DNA from: Axinella damicornis
Taxonomy: Eukaryota > Porifera > Demospongiae > Axinellida > Axinellidae
Reading direction: 5' to 3'
DNA: 64,000 nt
Assembly: GCA_963931865.1 (NCBI GenBank)
Contig: OZ007507.1
Span: forward strand, 8,429,847-8,493,846
Below are positions 1-10,204 of this stretch, piece after piece. Position numbers and translations under genes: made by a program. A model generated the notes under the pieces. That model was not told the DNA's origin. It saw nothing but the letters and a program-made list of their open reading frames with translations, and did no database searches. Position 1 is the stretch's first letter. Each line of letters opens with the position of its first letter.

Positions 1-1693
1 CTCCGTTGGAGCATGGTATACTGTGTAGTGACCATGATGATACCAGATGCAGTGATGCTAGATGGCACGATATAACATACTGGCAAGCTTTATAACCTCA
101 ACCAAACAAGTGCTGTTGTGGGTCTAGCAATGTGGTGAATGTAAATGTGGAATTGTGCACTTGCAGTGCTTTCTCTTAGAGAACCAGAAAAACTGACATG
201 CATGACACTTGCAAACTATTTCCCCAAGCGTTATCAATACACTGGTGGAACAGACCACAGAAGAGAGGGCAGACTGCAGTGCCAAAATCACAAGTAGCTA
301 CCTATACCTAACTGAAGTGTGGCTGGGGTATCCTTGTTCCCGATTGCTGCTGGGAATTGATTAGTAGCTAATGTGTGTGTATTGCCTCTGCAGACCAGTG
401 CAAGTCTGATTACTTGTATCTTGCAATGTATAAGCCTATCTGCTTTGTACCATACTGCCAATCAGTAAATGCTACCTCTTGTGTGTTAATTAATCAAAAC
501 CAGCTAAACTATCTCAAGGTGAGCTACATGTGAGGCACTTGCTGTGAGATCTTGTAATCTTGTCACTGTCGGCAGTGGCTAATGTACACCTGCTCTCAGG
601 TGCTTGTAGTGCTGTTAACCCTTTCCTGGATGAATTAATTTGCTTTTCACCATGGAAATTGAATAGCGTTTACTTATAGGCGTCGCTGTACGGCAAACTT
701 CTTAGCAACCACCTATTTTTAGATAGCTGAGCTATTTATACACATTATGATGTCACTTCTAGCCCCATAGAAAAAACGTACACGGCAAAAACAGAGATTT
801 ATTTGACATTTTGCATGAATTAAATCATTATGATTATTATTATTTATTATACCATACAAGCATTTTCAAGAATACAGCACAGATTGTTATGCTACCCTCC
901 AGAACCCCTCATTTGACTCCAGGAGTCCAAGAGAGCAGACAGGACCACCACAAAGACAAGCCTAAGAACGAGGTTTTCGAAGAAGACTGTACACGCCCTC
1001 AAATCCAAGGAATAGAACTCAGAATCTTTGGAGTGAAGGGTCGTAGCCCACAGTGCTGGTTCATATTTCATCACTGGATTGTCTCCAACCTGAATGTTTG
1101 TGTGTGCATGAGAGAGTACCTCCATTTCGTCACCAGTGACATCAATGTCTCTTACGTTACGTACACCTATCTGTCCCATTTCCTCATCGTAAAAAAGGAC
1201 TTGCAAAGGTCCACACAACATACACTGCTATCAACAGGAGGACCTTGCTTTGCTAGTTTGAAGAGAAAGACTCTGAGACTCTTCTCCTATGGATGAGAGT
1301 GAGGGCCTGGCATGCTGCAACAGCACCTTGGCCACAAGAAACTTGCTACTGTCTATCTCATGCACTATTGGATGCAGCAATTGTCAACATAACCACATGA
1401 CATGCTTTAATTGTCCAACCCTCCGCTCCACCTGCAGGGGTGGAGATATGGGGGGGCATGGGGGGCTTGAGCCTGAGCTTAACCCTGCATAAAGCAGGGC
1501 ACTAGCCACCCCAGCAGGTCAGGGCTAAAGAAGCATCAATCAATTATTAACCCATTCCCACCCACAGCATTTCAGAACATCATTTTCAGCTTCTAGAGCC
1601 CTTGAAACAAATATGCTGCAGTACACTGTTGATGTTCACTGCAGTATACAACAGTAATATACTGCAGTATACAAGCAATTTCATACTCCTCAC
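1..1693. other. No identifiable gene; low-information DNA
   Basis: I find no recognisable gene here. A minus-strand open stretch at 892-1221 (109 residues) has no family motif I know and no convincing splice sites, so I do not call it. A G-rich patch lies at 1436-1470. This stretch is where the later CLN3 exons would be expected, and I could not find them. Confidence 0.4.
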
Positions 1694-1884
1694 CAGTCCC
1701 GGCGGACCATCCCATGACGGTTGATTTATCGTAGCGAACAGTGAAGCTGAGGAAAGTGATCTCATCAAACCCCGCTGAGATGCTCGCACACACCACACCG
1801 AATAGCACCAGCGGCTCGTTGAGAGCCAGCTCCACCAACACAAAGCTGAGTAAGGATGTCAGGACAACGACCAACACCCAAATC
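1694..1884 (-). pseudogene. CLN3: CLN3 (battenin) exon fragment, middle of protein
   Basis: The minus strand reads an open exon bounded by an acceptor (ccaatag before 1884) and a donor (gtgagg after 1694). The peptide contains LFGVVCASISAGF, EITFLSFTV and GWSAGTG. These match the conserved middle of battenin, a multi-spanning lysosomal/endosomal membrane protein, where the human protein has GVVFASISSGLGEVTFLSL and WWSSGTG. The frame is intact inside the exon. The exon that should lie between this one and 2418-2670 (the ADILPTLV region) is not found in the 533 bp between them, and no later CLN3 exon is seen. I therefore treat the locus as a partial copy. A heavily rearranged assembly is the alternative. 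Confidence 0.75.
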
Positions 1885-2417
1885 CTATTGGATACAGAGA
1901 AATTTGATACAGATGGATTAAATACATAGATGAATAAGCTGATAGATAGCTAGCGTAGGTGACGGAACTGAGGGGGTAGTGGAGGTACTCTCTCCACAAC
2001 ACGAAAAGAGTGTCCTCTTTGTTGTGGTGCGGGGAGAACCCATAACAATCATCATTGACAGGCCTACGGTAACACGGAGTATAGTCACGTTCTAGCCACA
2101 TGATCTGCATCACATGATCTACCATAGAAGTCACATGACCTGCTATATAGTCATATGATCTGCTATATGAATGTCCTCCAAAACTCACAACCCAACAAGT
2201 GAACAGTCGGGGTATTAACTACTTTCATGACCGTTGTCTGTTGATGTCATAATAAAATATTTAACCCCCAAAGCACTGCAGGATAATGCCATATCCATCC
2301 TTCCTTCCTTGTGTGATTAGATTCTGAGTCTAGTGAACTGCTAACTCATCACGTGATTACCTAAGAGTCACATGACATTCACATGAATCACATGATCGTA
2401 CTATCAACCAAACATAC
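1885..2417. other. CLN3 intron-like DNA lacking an expected exon
   Basis: This stretch lies between two CLN3 exons and should hold at least one more, encoding the second and third membrane segments. Reading the minus strand, I find no match. It is rich in scattered copies of cacatgatct-like words near 2096-2165 and 2350-2395. Confidence 0.45.
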
Positions 2418-2670
2418 TGAGGTGCCTGGGTGTTGCATCTCTCTCTTCTAATGTAATGTGAAGTGTTAGTAGTCTCATTAAAAATGGCAGTGCAAGCCAT
2501 CGACGTAGCATTAGTCGAGTTATCACCACTATGAGAGTGTCCACCCTCCAGAAGTGAGATGATGTCGAAGGCGGTACTGAGCATGATGACGTACGGGTAG
2601 TTGTTGCACAGACCAAGGATCCAGAACCCCACGAGGTTGTGCCATTTCTCCACCCAGTTCAGGGATTTGT
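2418..2670 (-). pseudogene. CLN3: CLN3 (battenin) exon fragment, first membrane segment
   Basis: The minus-strand exon starts after tctgcag (acceptor) and ends at a gtatgt donor. It encodes [15 protein letters not shown] and [11 protein letters not shown], matching the first transmembrane segment of battenin (human WKNAVGFWLLGLCNN and SYVVMLSAAHDI). A hydrophilic loop with several N-glycosylation-type NxT/S sites follows, as expected for the lumenal loop. The reading frame is open throughout. No upstream exon with a start codon was recognised. It lies in the same orientation and order as the fragment at 1694-1884, so both come from one CLN3 copy. Confidence 0.8.
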
Positions 2671-2764
2671 CTGCAGATTAAGATCATAACCAGCTCATGA
2701 AAACTACATCTGCACAAATGCTACACACGTATCAGTGATTGAGTAATGGCTTGGGGATGGGATG

Positions 2765-3016
2765 TCAGCAGGCCTAGTGCTTCACGATAATAGCTTGCAA
2801 ACTGTACAGTCGCTGCATCCGGATAATGTTGTAAACATTGATAGCCTGCAAAACTAGAGGTGCTCAATTGAGCACTTATCCCATGTGCAGACGAAATGCA
2901 CGATATTGTGGGGAGAGCCTGAATGCATGCTATCAGGCTATCAATGTTTACAGCTTTGTCCGGATGCAGAGACTGTACAGATTGCAATTAATATCGTGAG
3001 GCACTAGGCCTGCTGA
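2765..3016. mobile_element. Foldback/MITE-like element with ~85-bp inverted repeats
   Basis: The two arms (about 2765-2853 and 2933-3016) are reverse complements over about 85 bp. They begin TCAGCAGGCCTAGTGC and end GCACTAGGCCTGCTGA, with shared inner words such as GCATCCGGA and AAACATTGATAGCCTG. The loop is about 80 bp and has no coding capacity. ATGGG occurs on both sides, but I cannot define a clear target-site duplication, so the superfamily is open. Confidence 0.7.
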
Positions 3017-3229
3017 TATGGGTGCACGTGCAGAACATGGACCAGTTGTATATCATCAGAACGTGACTGCATGAGCACAGCACAATCTCAGGCCACAGAA
3101 TATCACTCCAAAACGTACACACATGTAGCTACACACATATTATGCTCAACACAAGAGGCTAGCTGCAGCAGTCTAGCCTATGGCACATACCATATCAATT
3201 TTATGCTAATAAACGGTATAAAAACAAAA

Positions 3230-3880
3230 TTCACTACCGTATGATTGGAATCATAGAAATTCCAGGAAATGAATTCATACCGCTAGATTGGATGGACCAT
3301 TGTGATAGATAGAATTTATCGTGCTGCGTTCGGAGAGAAATCGTTTGTGACCGCTGTTATTCCAGGAAATGGGCATCAAACTGCCATCCCACGTACTGCA
3401 TTTGTGACTGGTGTAGCTGCACTATTCCAGGAACTGGGCATCTACTGCCATTCCATCATCATTGCCATGCGCTGCATTTTGAGCATTTGTGACTGTCAGT
3501 ATTCCAGCAACATGGACATCCACTGCCACTTGCCACATCCTGGCATTCAGGGTTTGTGACTGGTGTGACTACACTATTCCAGGAAATTGACCCCCCACCT
3601 GCATTTCAGCCATAGTAATTCCAACAAATGGGCATCATCAACCACTGCCCAGAATTTGGAGAGAATTAATTTGTGACCAAGGACTGTTGTATTCCAGGAA
3701 ATAGGCATCCAGCAACTGCCTCGCCATTTGGACCAAATCAGACTGACTGTGAATAGTTATTCTGTAAATCTGTACTTGGAACTCATGTTGTTTGGATAAG
3801 TACATTTCCTGGTATCTCAATCACAGAAAATAATTAGTGTCCCTAGCTACTGCTTAATTGGATTAGTGGAAATTCCAGGA
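3230..3880. repeat. Degenerate tandem repeat, ~75-80 bp unit
   Basis: The words ATTCCAGGAA, TTTGTGACTG, GGGCATC and ACTGCCA recur in the same order about eight times at roughly 75-80 bp spacing (for example near 3360, 3424, 3577 and 3700). Units are well diverged, so this is an old minisatellite. Its short open frames are a by-product of the repeat. Confidence 0.7.
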
Positions 3881-4107
3881 ATTGTTGTGCAAATCAAGAA
3901 TATTTCTATGACTAGGTTAGGTGTACCATTTTATTAGCATAAATATGGTAACACACAACGTGCTACACACTGGTCCAGCACACCATAGATATGAGCTTTG
4001 CTGTGGAGATTCCAACTGTCACTTCTTTGCCTGCAATCGAGCTTCAGTAGTCTGTTGAATCTCAGGTTTCGCTTACAAATTATCTTGATGCAAATGCTTG
4101 TTTTCCC

Positions 4108-4207
4108 TAGCCTCATTTCCAGGCCTTCTGATCCCACTTGCAGTACTAAGTTAGCGCAGTAATGCACACGACAAATGCTGGGGTCAGAAGGCCTGGGAAC
4201 GGGGCTA
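4108..4207. mobile_element. MULE-like MITE, 100 bp, with 9-bp target duplication
   Basis: The left end is TAGCCTCATTTCCAGGCCTT and the right end is AAGGCCTGGGAACGGGGCTA, an imperfect inverted repeat that continues inward (CTGA/TCAG). The flanks are TGTTTTCCC on the left (4099-4107) and TGTATTCCC on the right (4208-4216). They match at 8 of 9 positions, the size of duplication made by Mutator-like transposases. It has no coding capacity. Confidence 0.85.
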
Positions 4208-4216
4208 TGTATTCCC

Positions 4217-5179
4217 TTCTTTGGTGAGACTTTGTTTCTTCCTCTCTTTCTGTCATTCTCGAACTTGCACTCATACTCGTAGCACATTATATGTACATGC
4301 AGAGGAGGGGCTGAAGGGAGGGGGTAGTCATAATGACGTAATACACGTGACTTCAGCTTAAATTATTCGTAACGAGTAAGCGGTCCAAAGCTTCCTTCTC
4401 TGCTCGCGCATACTGAAAGCAATGGTCTGCGGGAGAAAGCAAACGGCTAGCACGTTAGTCTATCTGCGCTAGCATCGATTTTGACACTGACGTTTAGTAA
4501 GAACATTGATGTAAAGACCAATTGACATTAAGTAAACGTTTAAGGTCGCAAGCTAGTTGCGTATCAATTCAATTAGCGTGGTGCGCGCAAGTATTGATTT
4601 CCAGCTGTACTGTCAAATTTCGTGAACCTATTGACCTTTCGCGGAAGTCAATTGGACGTAGTAGAGGCTGCCAGTGCGTGTCACGGTGCTGTTGTAAGCT
4701 TTGTGGGCGAAGTTTCAGGAAAAAGCTGATGTTGTTTGGGCAAAAGTTATTTGAACCACAGCTGAGTTTGACTGGCGGAAGGACACCAATCCAAAAGAGA
4801 GATCCTGGATGTCCAGCAATTGTACTTTGCGGAAACGTGTAGTTTTCGTCTGACCACTGAACATAGTGGCAGTACAGAGGCAAGTGTAGCCAAAAATGTG
4901 TTGTTGAAGCTGATTCTTGTTGTACTGGAGCGTCCTACTCTGGTTCCAAGCAGCTGTCCGTCTAAACTATACGTTTCCACATTCTACAAGAGTGGTACTC
5001 ATGAGCTGTGGTTGTTTTGGACTTGTCAGGTATGTTTTGATTTTATTCTGTGGTTTAAAACTGTTAGTAGCTTGTGTGATGCTGCTAAGTGCTTCAGGGT
5101 GGTATTCTATTTAGTGTGCGCTGCTCTGCGCATATGCGCCTAAGACGCCTATAACCGATCAGATAATGGCGGCGGGAAT
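4217..5179. other. No identifiable gene
   Basis: Several short open frames exist on both strands between 4522 and 5143, but they overlap in different frames and show no domain, splice pattern or codon signal I can support. I see nothing else here. Confidence 0.4.
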
Positions 5180-5197
5180 GGCCTGGGAACAACGCTA
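5180..5197. mobile_element. Solo right end of the MULE-like TIR family
   Basis: GGCCTGGGAACAACGCTA differs from the family right end GGCCTGGGAACGAGGCTA at two bases. No left partner was found. It sits just beyond the point where similarity to DLD stops (5267), so an insertion or rearrangement here may have removed the 3' part of that gene copy. Confidence 0.5.
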
Positions 5198-5439
5198 AGC
5201 ACTCTCCCAAGACACCAGTGTTAAATTCAACCATTCTACTGGTGGAACAAGGACTCTGCCACTCACCTGTAACCCGAGGTTCTGGGTGCATGGACGTCTT
5301 CCGATACACACCCGCAACACGTCGCATGTCACCTGCTCCTGTTTTTCGCCTTTCACTGCTTCCATGGAAACCTGGATCCCACCATTACCTCGCACTGCAC
5401 CTGTAATAGTATACAGTGATAATACAAGATGTAAGTAAA

Positions 5440-5610
5440 AATTGATCATGTGATTGATTGATTGATCGATTGATGTGGAGATATGCATAGTATGCAGAGA
5501 TGTGCAGAAATACATGTAGTATACAGAGGTATACAGAAGTATACAGAGATATACAGAGGTATACAAAGTATAGAGAGATATACAGCGGTATACAGAGATA
5601 TGTACCTTTG
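5440..5610. repeat. GATT and GTATACAGA simple repeats in a DLD intron
   Basis: A short (GATT)n tract at about 5451-5473 is followed by about ten copies of a GTATACAGA-type 9-10 bp unit (5517-5600). Both lie in the intron between the 5606-5670 and 5267-5400 exons. Confidence 0.8.
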
Positions 5611-5849
5611 ACCTTTGTGTTCATCTTGAACTCTAGACCTTGTTTCCTTAGCAATCGCTGAGTTGTCTTGCTGCAATTTGAATAAGGTCAATACAATGAT
5701 CATGAGGGTCGCATGATGTCACATGACTCATGTAATTTCCATTTCAATGCCAACACCACCCACATGGCCCAGGAACTCAACAGCAGTAACCTTTGACCCT
5801 AGACGACTTCACACAGATCCCTACAATAGTGAATCCAGGGCAATGTCTC

Positions 5850-6118
5850 TACGACTCCATCCCTCACTCCCTCTCTCCCTCCATCCCTTCCTTCCCTCTC
5901 CCTCTATTGCTACCTCCCTCCCTGTCTCCCTCCCTCCTTTTCCACCCTCCGTCCCTCCCTCATCTCCCTTACTCTCTCCTTCCTCTCCCTCCCTCCCCCC
6001 TCTCCTCCCCTCCCTCCCCCTCCTTCCCTCCCCCTTACTCCCTCCCTCCCCCCTCCCCCTTACTCCCTCCCTCCCTCCCGTCCTCCATCCCTCCTCTCTC
6101 CCTCCTCTTGATTCCTCC
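5850..6118. repeat. Pyrimidine-rich (CTCC/CTTCC)n tract
   Basis: The plus strand is nearly pure C/T for about 260 bp, built from CTCC, CCTCC and CTTCC words. It lies in the DLD intron between 5820 and 6141. The long Pro/Ser/Leu open frames here are low-complexity artefacts. Such strand asymmetry can form triplex DNA. Confidence 0.85.
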
Positions 6119-6239
6119 TGACTCCTCCTGACCAACTCACCAGCTCAAGTCCTATCACCCCAGCACCAATGACCACCATACGACCAGGAACTTGCTCCAG
6201 AGAGAGAGCACCAGTGGACGATATCACTGTGCGCTCGTC

Positions 6240-6242
<3 letters not shown>

Positions 6243-6286
<44 letters not shown>

Positions 6287-6471
6287 TGCGTGTGTGTGTG
6301 TGTGATGCGTGTGTGTGTGTGATGCGTGTGTGTGTGATGCGTGTGTGTGTGATGCGTGTGTGTGTGTGATGCGTGTGTGTGTGTGATGCGTGTGTGTGTG
6401 ATGCGTGTGTGTGTGTGATGCGTGTGTGTGTGTGATGCGTGTGTGTGTGTGATGCGTGTGTGTGTGTGATG

Positions 6472-6532
<61 letters not shown>
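6243..6532. repeat. Compound (GT)n microsatellite with interspersed GATGC
   Basis: Two pure GT blocks (about 6245-6284 and 6474-6531) flank about a dozen units of the form GATGC(GT)n with unit length about 18-22 bp. It begins exactly at the acceptor of the DLD exon 6141-6242, so the polypyrimidine tract on the minus strand is a (CA)n repeat. Confidence 0.9.
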
Positions 6533-6537
<5 letters not shown>

Positions 6538-6699
6538 GCAATCCAACCATACCTCCACTTCAGCACGGACCTCCAGTCCAGGGAAGGGAGTGACTTTGGA
6601 GCCGGTTGCAATGAGTTGGTCCCCACTATCTCTCTGCTGCCATCGTTCTTCATTACTGTGACCTCATTCTTGCCTGTGGTGGTACCATGGCCTTCCACC

Positions 6700-6880
6700 T
6701 GGGAGGAAGGGAGGGAGGGAGGGAGGGAGGATGGAGGAGGGAGGGAGGGAGGATGGAGGAGGGAGGGAGGGAGGGAGGATGGAGGAAGGGAGGGAGGGAG
6801 GGAGGATGGAGGAGGGAGGGAGGGAGGGAGGATGGAGGAAGGGAGGGAGGGAGGGAGGATGGAGGAGGGAGGGAGGTTAA
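6700..6880. repeat. Purine-rich (GGGA)n / GGATGGAG minisatellite
   Basis: About six units of GGGAGGGAGGATGGAGGA alternate with longer GGGA runs. It lies in the DLD intron between exons 6553-6698 and 6896-7000 and has the opposite strand bias to 5850-6118. Confidence 0.85.
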
Positions 6881-7402
6881 GGAAGTTGGACATACCTTGT
6901 TCTTCTTCAAGAGGGGAAGCATGCAATTCCAATAGTGAGGCCTTAACTGCATCCTCCTCCTGTTTCATCATACCACCCAGGTTCAGCCTCGCGTCACTCA
7001 CTGGGGGAAAGGAAGTGGGCTCAGCTCAGATTACAGCAAAGAACGGTATACTACAGTACATCCTAGAACGTACTTTCAAAACCTCTCTTTGCAAAATTGT
7101 CCTTGGCTAGGTGGTACAAGTGAGAATTGTTCAGCAGTGCCTGCACAAAAGACAACTTCAAATGACATGCACACATTCTCCATACAAAGCTGTACATACC
7201 TTGGATGGGGTGCAGCCGACATTGAGGCATGTTCCTCTCAGAGTAGCATCCTTCTCAACACACACTGTCTGCAGGAGGAGAGGAGAGAGGTCATACGAGA
7301 GTCGGAGACATCTCATCCTTGGACGGGGAGAGAACTTTCTTTAGAAGAGGTGCCATAAGTTATCCATAGAACCCCATCAATTTGGGTCAACATGCCAACT
7401 TC

Positions 7403-7785
7403 AAGGTTACGGGATACCCGTGCGTGCGCCGCGCGAAGTGTATTGAAAGTGCATGCTGAATTTTCTAGCCAAAAATAAAATAGTGGAACTTGAATCGGAA
7501 ACGGTGTTAAAATAGTAATCAAGGGCATGACGGAAGCTTTTTTTTGATAGCATAGGGCAAATTTATCTGGTGTCTCGCTTGAAACGAGCGGTTAATACCG
7601 CTTTTAGGTGAACTGAACTGCTCGTTATGGGATGGCTATACAGCATATCTGCAAAAGCTTCTGTCATGCACTGTGACAGCACACCTCCACCGCCAGAATG
7701 AAGTTGCTCACGCTCATCGTACAAGAGATTTTTTTGCACTACCAATATGTTTCGCACGGCGCGCGCACGAGTATCTCGTAACCTT
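7403..7785. mobile_element. TIR element, ~383 bp
   Basis: The left end AAGGTTACGGGATACCCGTG and the right end (inverted) AAGGTTACGAGATACTCGTG match at 18 of 20. Similarity continues inward through CGCGCCGTGCGAA-like sequence for about 43 bp. The interior has no recognised coding region. I see no certain target-site duplication; TTCAAGG and TTAAGG at the ends hint at a TTAA-like site but do not prove it. Confidence 0.65.
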
Positions 7786-8082
7786 AATGTAGTGTTAATA
7801 CGCTTAGGCTTCACTCAACAGTTCAGTGGGGAATTATGGCCTAGTGACGGTGATGGGACAATCATGTGACAGACATACGACAAGGTCATGTGATGGTTCA
7901 ACTACACATATGACAGACATCAACACAGTCATGTGATCATAAATGTTCTCGAACATTCTTCACGGAGTTTGAGGTTCAATTGGAGGTCGTGCGACACTAT
8001 AGTCTAGTCCCGCCCAATGAACATCCCACTTCCATCATGCACAGACAGACACACACACATGTTAAAATCTTAATATATTATC

Positions 8083-8560
8083 GAGGGGCAACCGCACTCC
8101 TGGTAGCCGTTACAACGCCGGCTGCGACTCGCCATAGCGAAAGCTAAGTATCGCAGTTAGTTCCAATTAACGCACATGCCACGTGGCAACCACGCTCAGT
8201 CGATCGCGAGCAATGGCGACCAAAAGGAAGGCAAGACGTTATTACAGCACTCACAACTTCACCAGCACGGTGAGTTTCGGCATGTAAGCGTCAGTGAACG
8301 ACAGCAATCACGGCCGTGTGGTCAGAATCTTCGTGTGCCTTTCCTAAGAACGGTACTGCCACCGGAAGTTGATGGAGCGCTCGAGCAATGGCGGCCAACG
8401 GCGAGACAAAAGCGCTCATATCTCCACCACCAAGGTGAGTTTCAGCACGATTATTTTGATTTTGTGTCACTGCATCATAGCGATCACGGCGGTGTAGTCA
8501 GAATCTTTGTAGGCCATTCGGAAATAGTCAAACGTTTATTAATTATTTAGATTATTTAGA
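8083..8560. repeat. Copy of a dispersed repeat also near 34.6, 38.1 and 38.7 kb
   Basis: Shared blocks include GGCAACCGCACTCCTGGTAG, GACAAAAGCGCTCATA, GTGAGTTTCAGCAC and GCACAATTTT followed by a pyrimidine stretch. The same order of blocks is found at 34530-34815 with 36880-36995, at 37970-38290, and at 38640-39085. The open frame at 8176-8550 belongs to this repeat and has no recognised domain. Confidence 0.6.
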
Positions 8561-9179
8561 TTAGTTTTGATTACATTACGCGGCACAATTTTCTCTATAC
8601 CAGGAGTGTAATGATAACAATATTGTGTCAATTTTGTGGAGTGTTTCTCATGCAGTTGCCCAGCAACATCAGGAGAGTGATAACCTCATACCCTCATCAC
8701 TGCCACCACAATGATCACATAATTATTGGCATATTCATAGACTTCTGATACCGGCACAGAAGCCATGAATACAACTTCACTGGAAGCCACTATGTACCTA
8801 GTAGCTGGGGTGTCCTTTCATACAAATTGGGACTTGAAATCATCAGTGCAGTACATGTACAGTCGATTTCCGTTCTTTGCGTGTGTCATATTTGCAGAAC
8901 ACGGTTTCCGCGATAATCCACGCAATACAGTGTTCAAACGCAACTGCAATTGACTGTGCCATGATGAGCTGCCAGCAGTCACTCTCCGCACCAAACATTC
9001 AGCCTGTAATTCACACCCACTTAGTAAAAGGGCTCAATTTAGTTGAGAAATCCACAGTATACGTAGTCTCACCAGGCTGTCTCTGGCTCTGTTTTAACTG
9101 GCTCTGAATAAGGGTGGTTTAAAGGTCACGACGTATGTGACGGAGTGGGAGACAGCCTGTGAATGAGGCAACACTAACA
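8561..9179. other. No identifiable gene
   Basis: I found only short open frames with no domain signal. Confidence 0.4.
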
Positions 9180-9311
9180 CTTCAAAGTGCAAAGTTGTTG
9201 TTGCCATGGTGATCTTGAACGTTGACAGACGCCTTGTGATCCAGGAGTACCATTACGATGTCATGGTAGCCATTGGTCACAGCCACATGAAGAACAGTGA
9301 CACCATCCTGG
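9180..9311 (-). pseudogene. Single ankyrin-repeat exon fragment
   Basis: After a cag acceptor at about 9312 the minus strand encodes one near-complete ankyrin repeat: DGVTVLHVAVTNGYHDI, then VMVLLDHKASVNVQD, followed by a stop a few codons later (FAL-TGA at about 9180). The repeat consensus (TxLHxAxxxGHxxIVxxLLxxGAxVN) is clear. There is no second repeat around it, so I call it a fragment; it could be a terminal exon. Confidence 0.65.
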
Positions 9312-9415
9312 ATGAAATACCACACGTGAAATTTCAAGGATCATTTGTAAATACCATTCCATGCCTAACATAGCACTTATCTCACTACAATTGCGACCCA
9401 TATCAAATAGTGCGA

Positions 9416-9968
9416 CCGTATGGCCGGAAAATTTGGCAGGAAATAAATCTGGCAGATTGGCTCTAAAAGTCTGTGAATTGCATTTGGCGGATTAAAATTG
9501 GGTAAATTTGCAGAGCGAGAATGACATCATACTAACCACACGGCCGTGCGGCTGCGGAGCAATTGGTGGTTTTACGTACAAAGCTCTTGTGTCGGCAGCG
9601 ATGGACTTCGAGTTTGCGGTGGAGAGCTGTCTTCAAGGCACCACGTCTGCACAAACCTGTGGGATGTAAGTGTAGGAGAGGAACTGCCATGCGACTCGAT
9701 CATACATGGTATACCGAAAAGGACAGTAGCAGTGATGCGAAGGAGCACCATCGTCGGCCATGTACCCAGGAAGATATCAGCTGCTTGCTCGCTATTTCTG
9801 CCAGATCAGAGACCGAGGTACTATGAATGCGTGTGCCGCTACTAGACCCCGCCCACATGCATGATAGATTGCGATGATAAAACATTGGCAGAATTTAATC
9901 TGGTGGTGTGTTAATAATCCGCCAAACTTCCAAATTAAATTCCCCGCCAAATTTTTCCGGCCATACGG
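9416..9968. mobile_element. TIR element CCGTATGGCCGGAAAATTTG, 553 bp
   Basis: The ends are CCGTATGGCCGGAAAATTTG and its inverse CAAATTTTTCCGGCCATACGG (one extra T). Further inward, both arms carry related words such as GGCAGATT/AATCTGG and GGCGGATTAA. Flanking dinucleotides are GA and TA, so a TA target is possible but one side is altered. The interior open frames (9546-9845) have no domain I recognise. The first five bases and the GGAAATTT-like stretch resemble the element at 22223-22701. Confidence 0.75.
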
Positions 9969-10204
9969 TATATCGTCCAGCATTAGAATGCAATACCAGT
10001 TGGTGATAGTGATGGGTTAATTCAGTGTCTCGGACTGAGACTATTGTCTGGGGGGAGGACTAAGTTTGTTATTCTTAGCAGCTGTGTATGATTGCCTTCA
10101 ATTAGGTCCACTATGTATATACGTGTCTGGTACACACACGAGAGGAACCTGCAACCAATGTCCTCAGCTATTCACAGACAGCAGTGCAGTAGGACAAACC
10201 TTGC

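Larger units (their letters stand above)
5267..7268 (-). pseudogene. DLD: Dihydrolipoamide dehydrogenase (DLD) gene fragment, disabled
   Basis: Seven minus-strand exons follow DLD order: 7200-7268, 6896-7000, 6553-6698, 6141-6242, 5734-5820, 5606-5670 and 5267-5400, nearly all with GT-AG borders. DLD is the FAD-dependent E3 subunit of mitochondrial 2-oxoacid dehydrogenase complexes. Landmarks are the redox-disulfide motif [26 protein letters not shown], the NAD-binding [27 protein letters not shown] and CDVLRVCIGRRP. Damage: an in-frame TGA at 5809-5811 where DLD has Trp in GSVW; frameshifts in the 6896-7000 exon (ending LLKKNK out of frame) and in 6553-6698 before ATGS; a lost donor after 5734; Arg for Gly before GTCLNVGC. 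The N-terminal exons, the exon after the disulfide motif, and everything after NLGLQ are absent. It cannot encode an enzyme. Confidence 0.88.

Noticed and set aside
811..1296. Overlapping open frames on both strands near 0.8-1.3 kb as a gene
   Set aside because: No motif, no consistent splice sites and no similarity I can recognise.
5809..5811. TGA read as Trp (code change) to rescue DLD
   Set aside because: The same gene fragment also has frameshifts, a lost splice donor and missing exons, and intact exons nearby use TGG for Trp.
6060..7001. 313-codon minus-strand open frame and similar His/Thr or Val/Cys-rich frames around 6.2-6.9 kb
   Set aside because: It reads through microsatellites and purine tracts; only the DLD-like segments at its ends are real exons, and they are separated by GT-AG borders.
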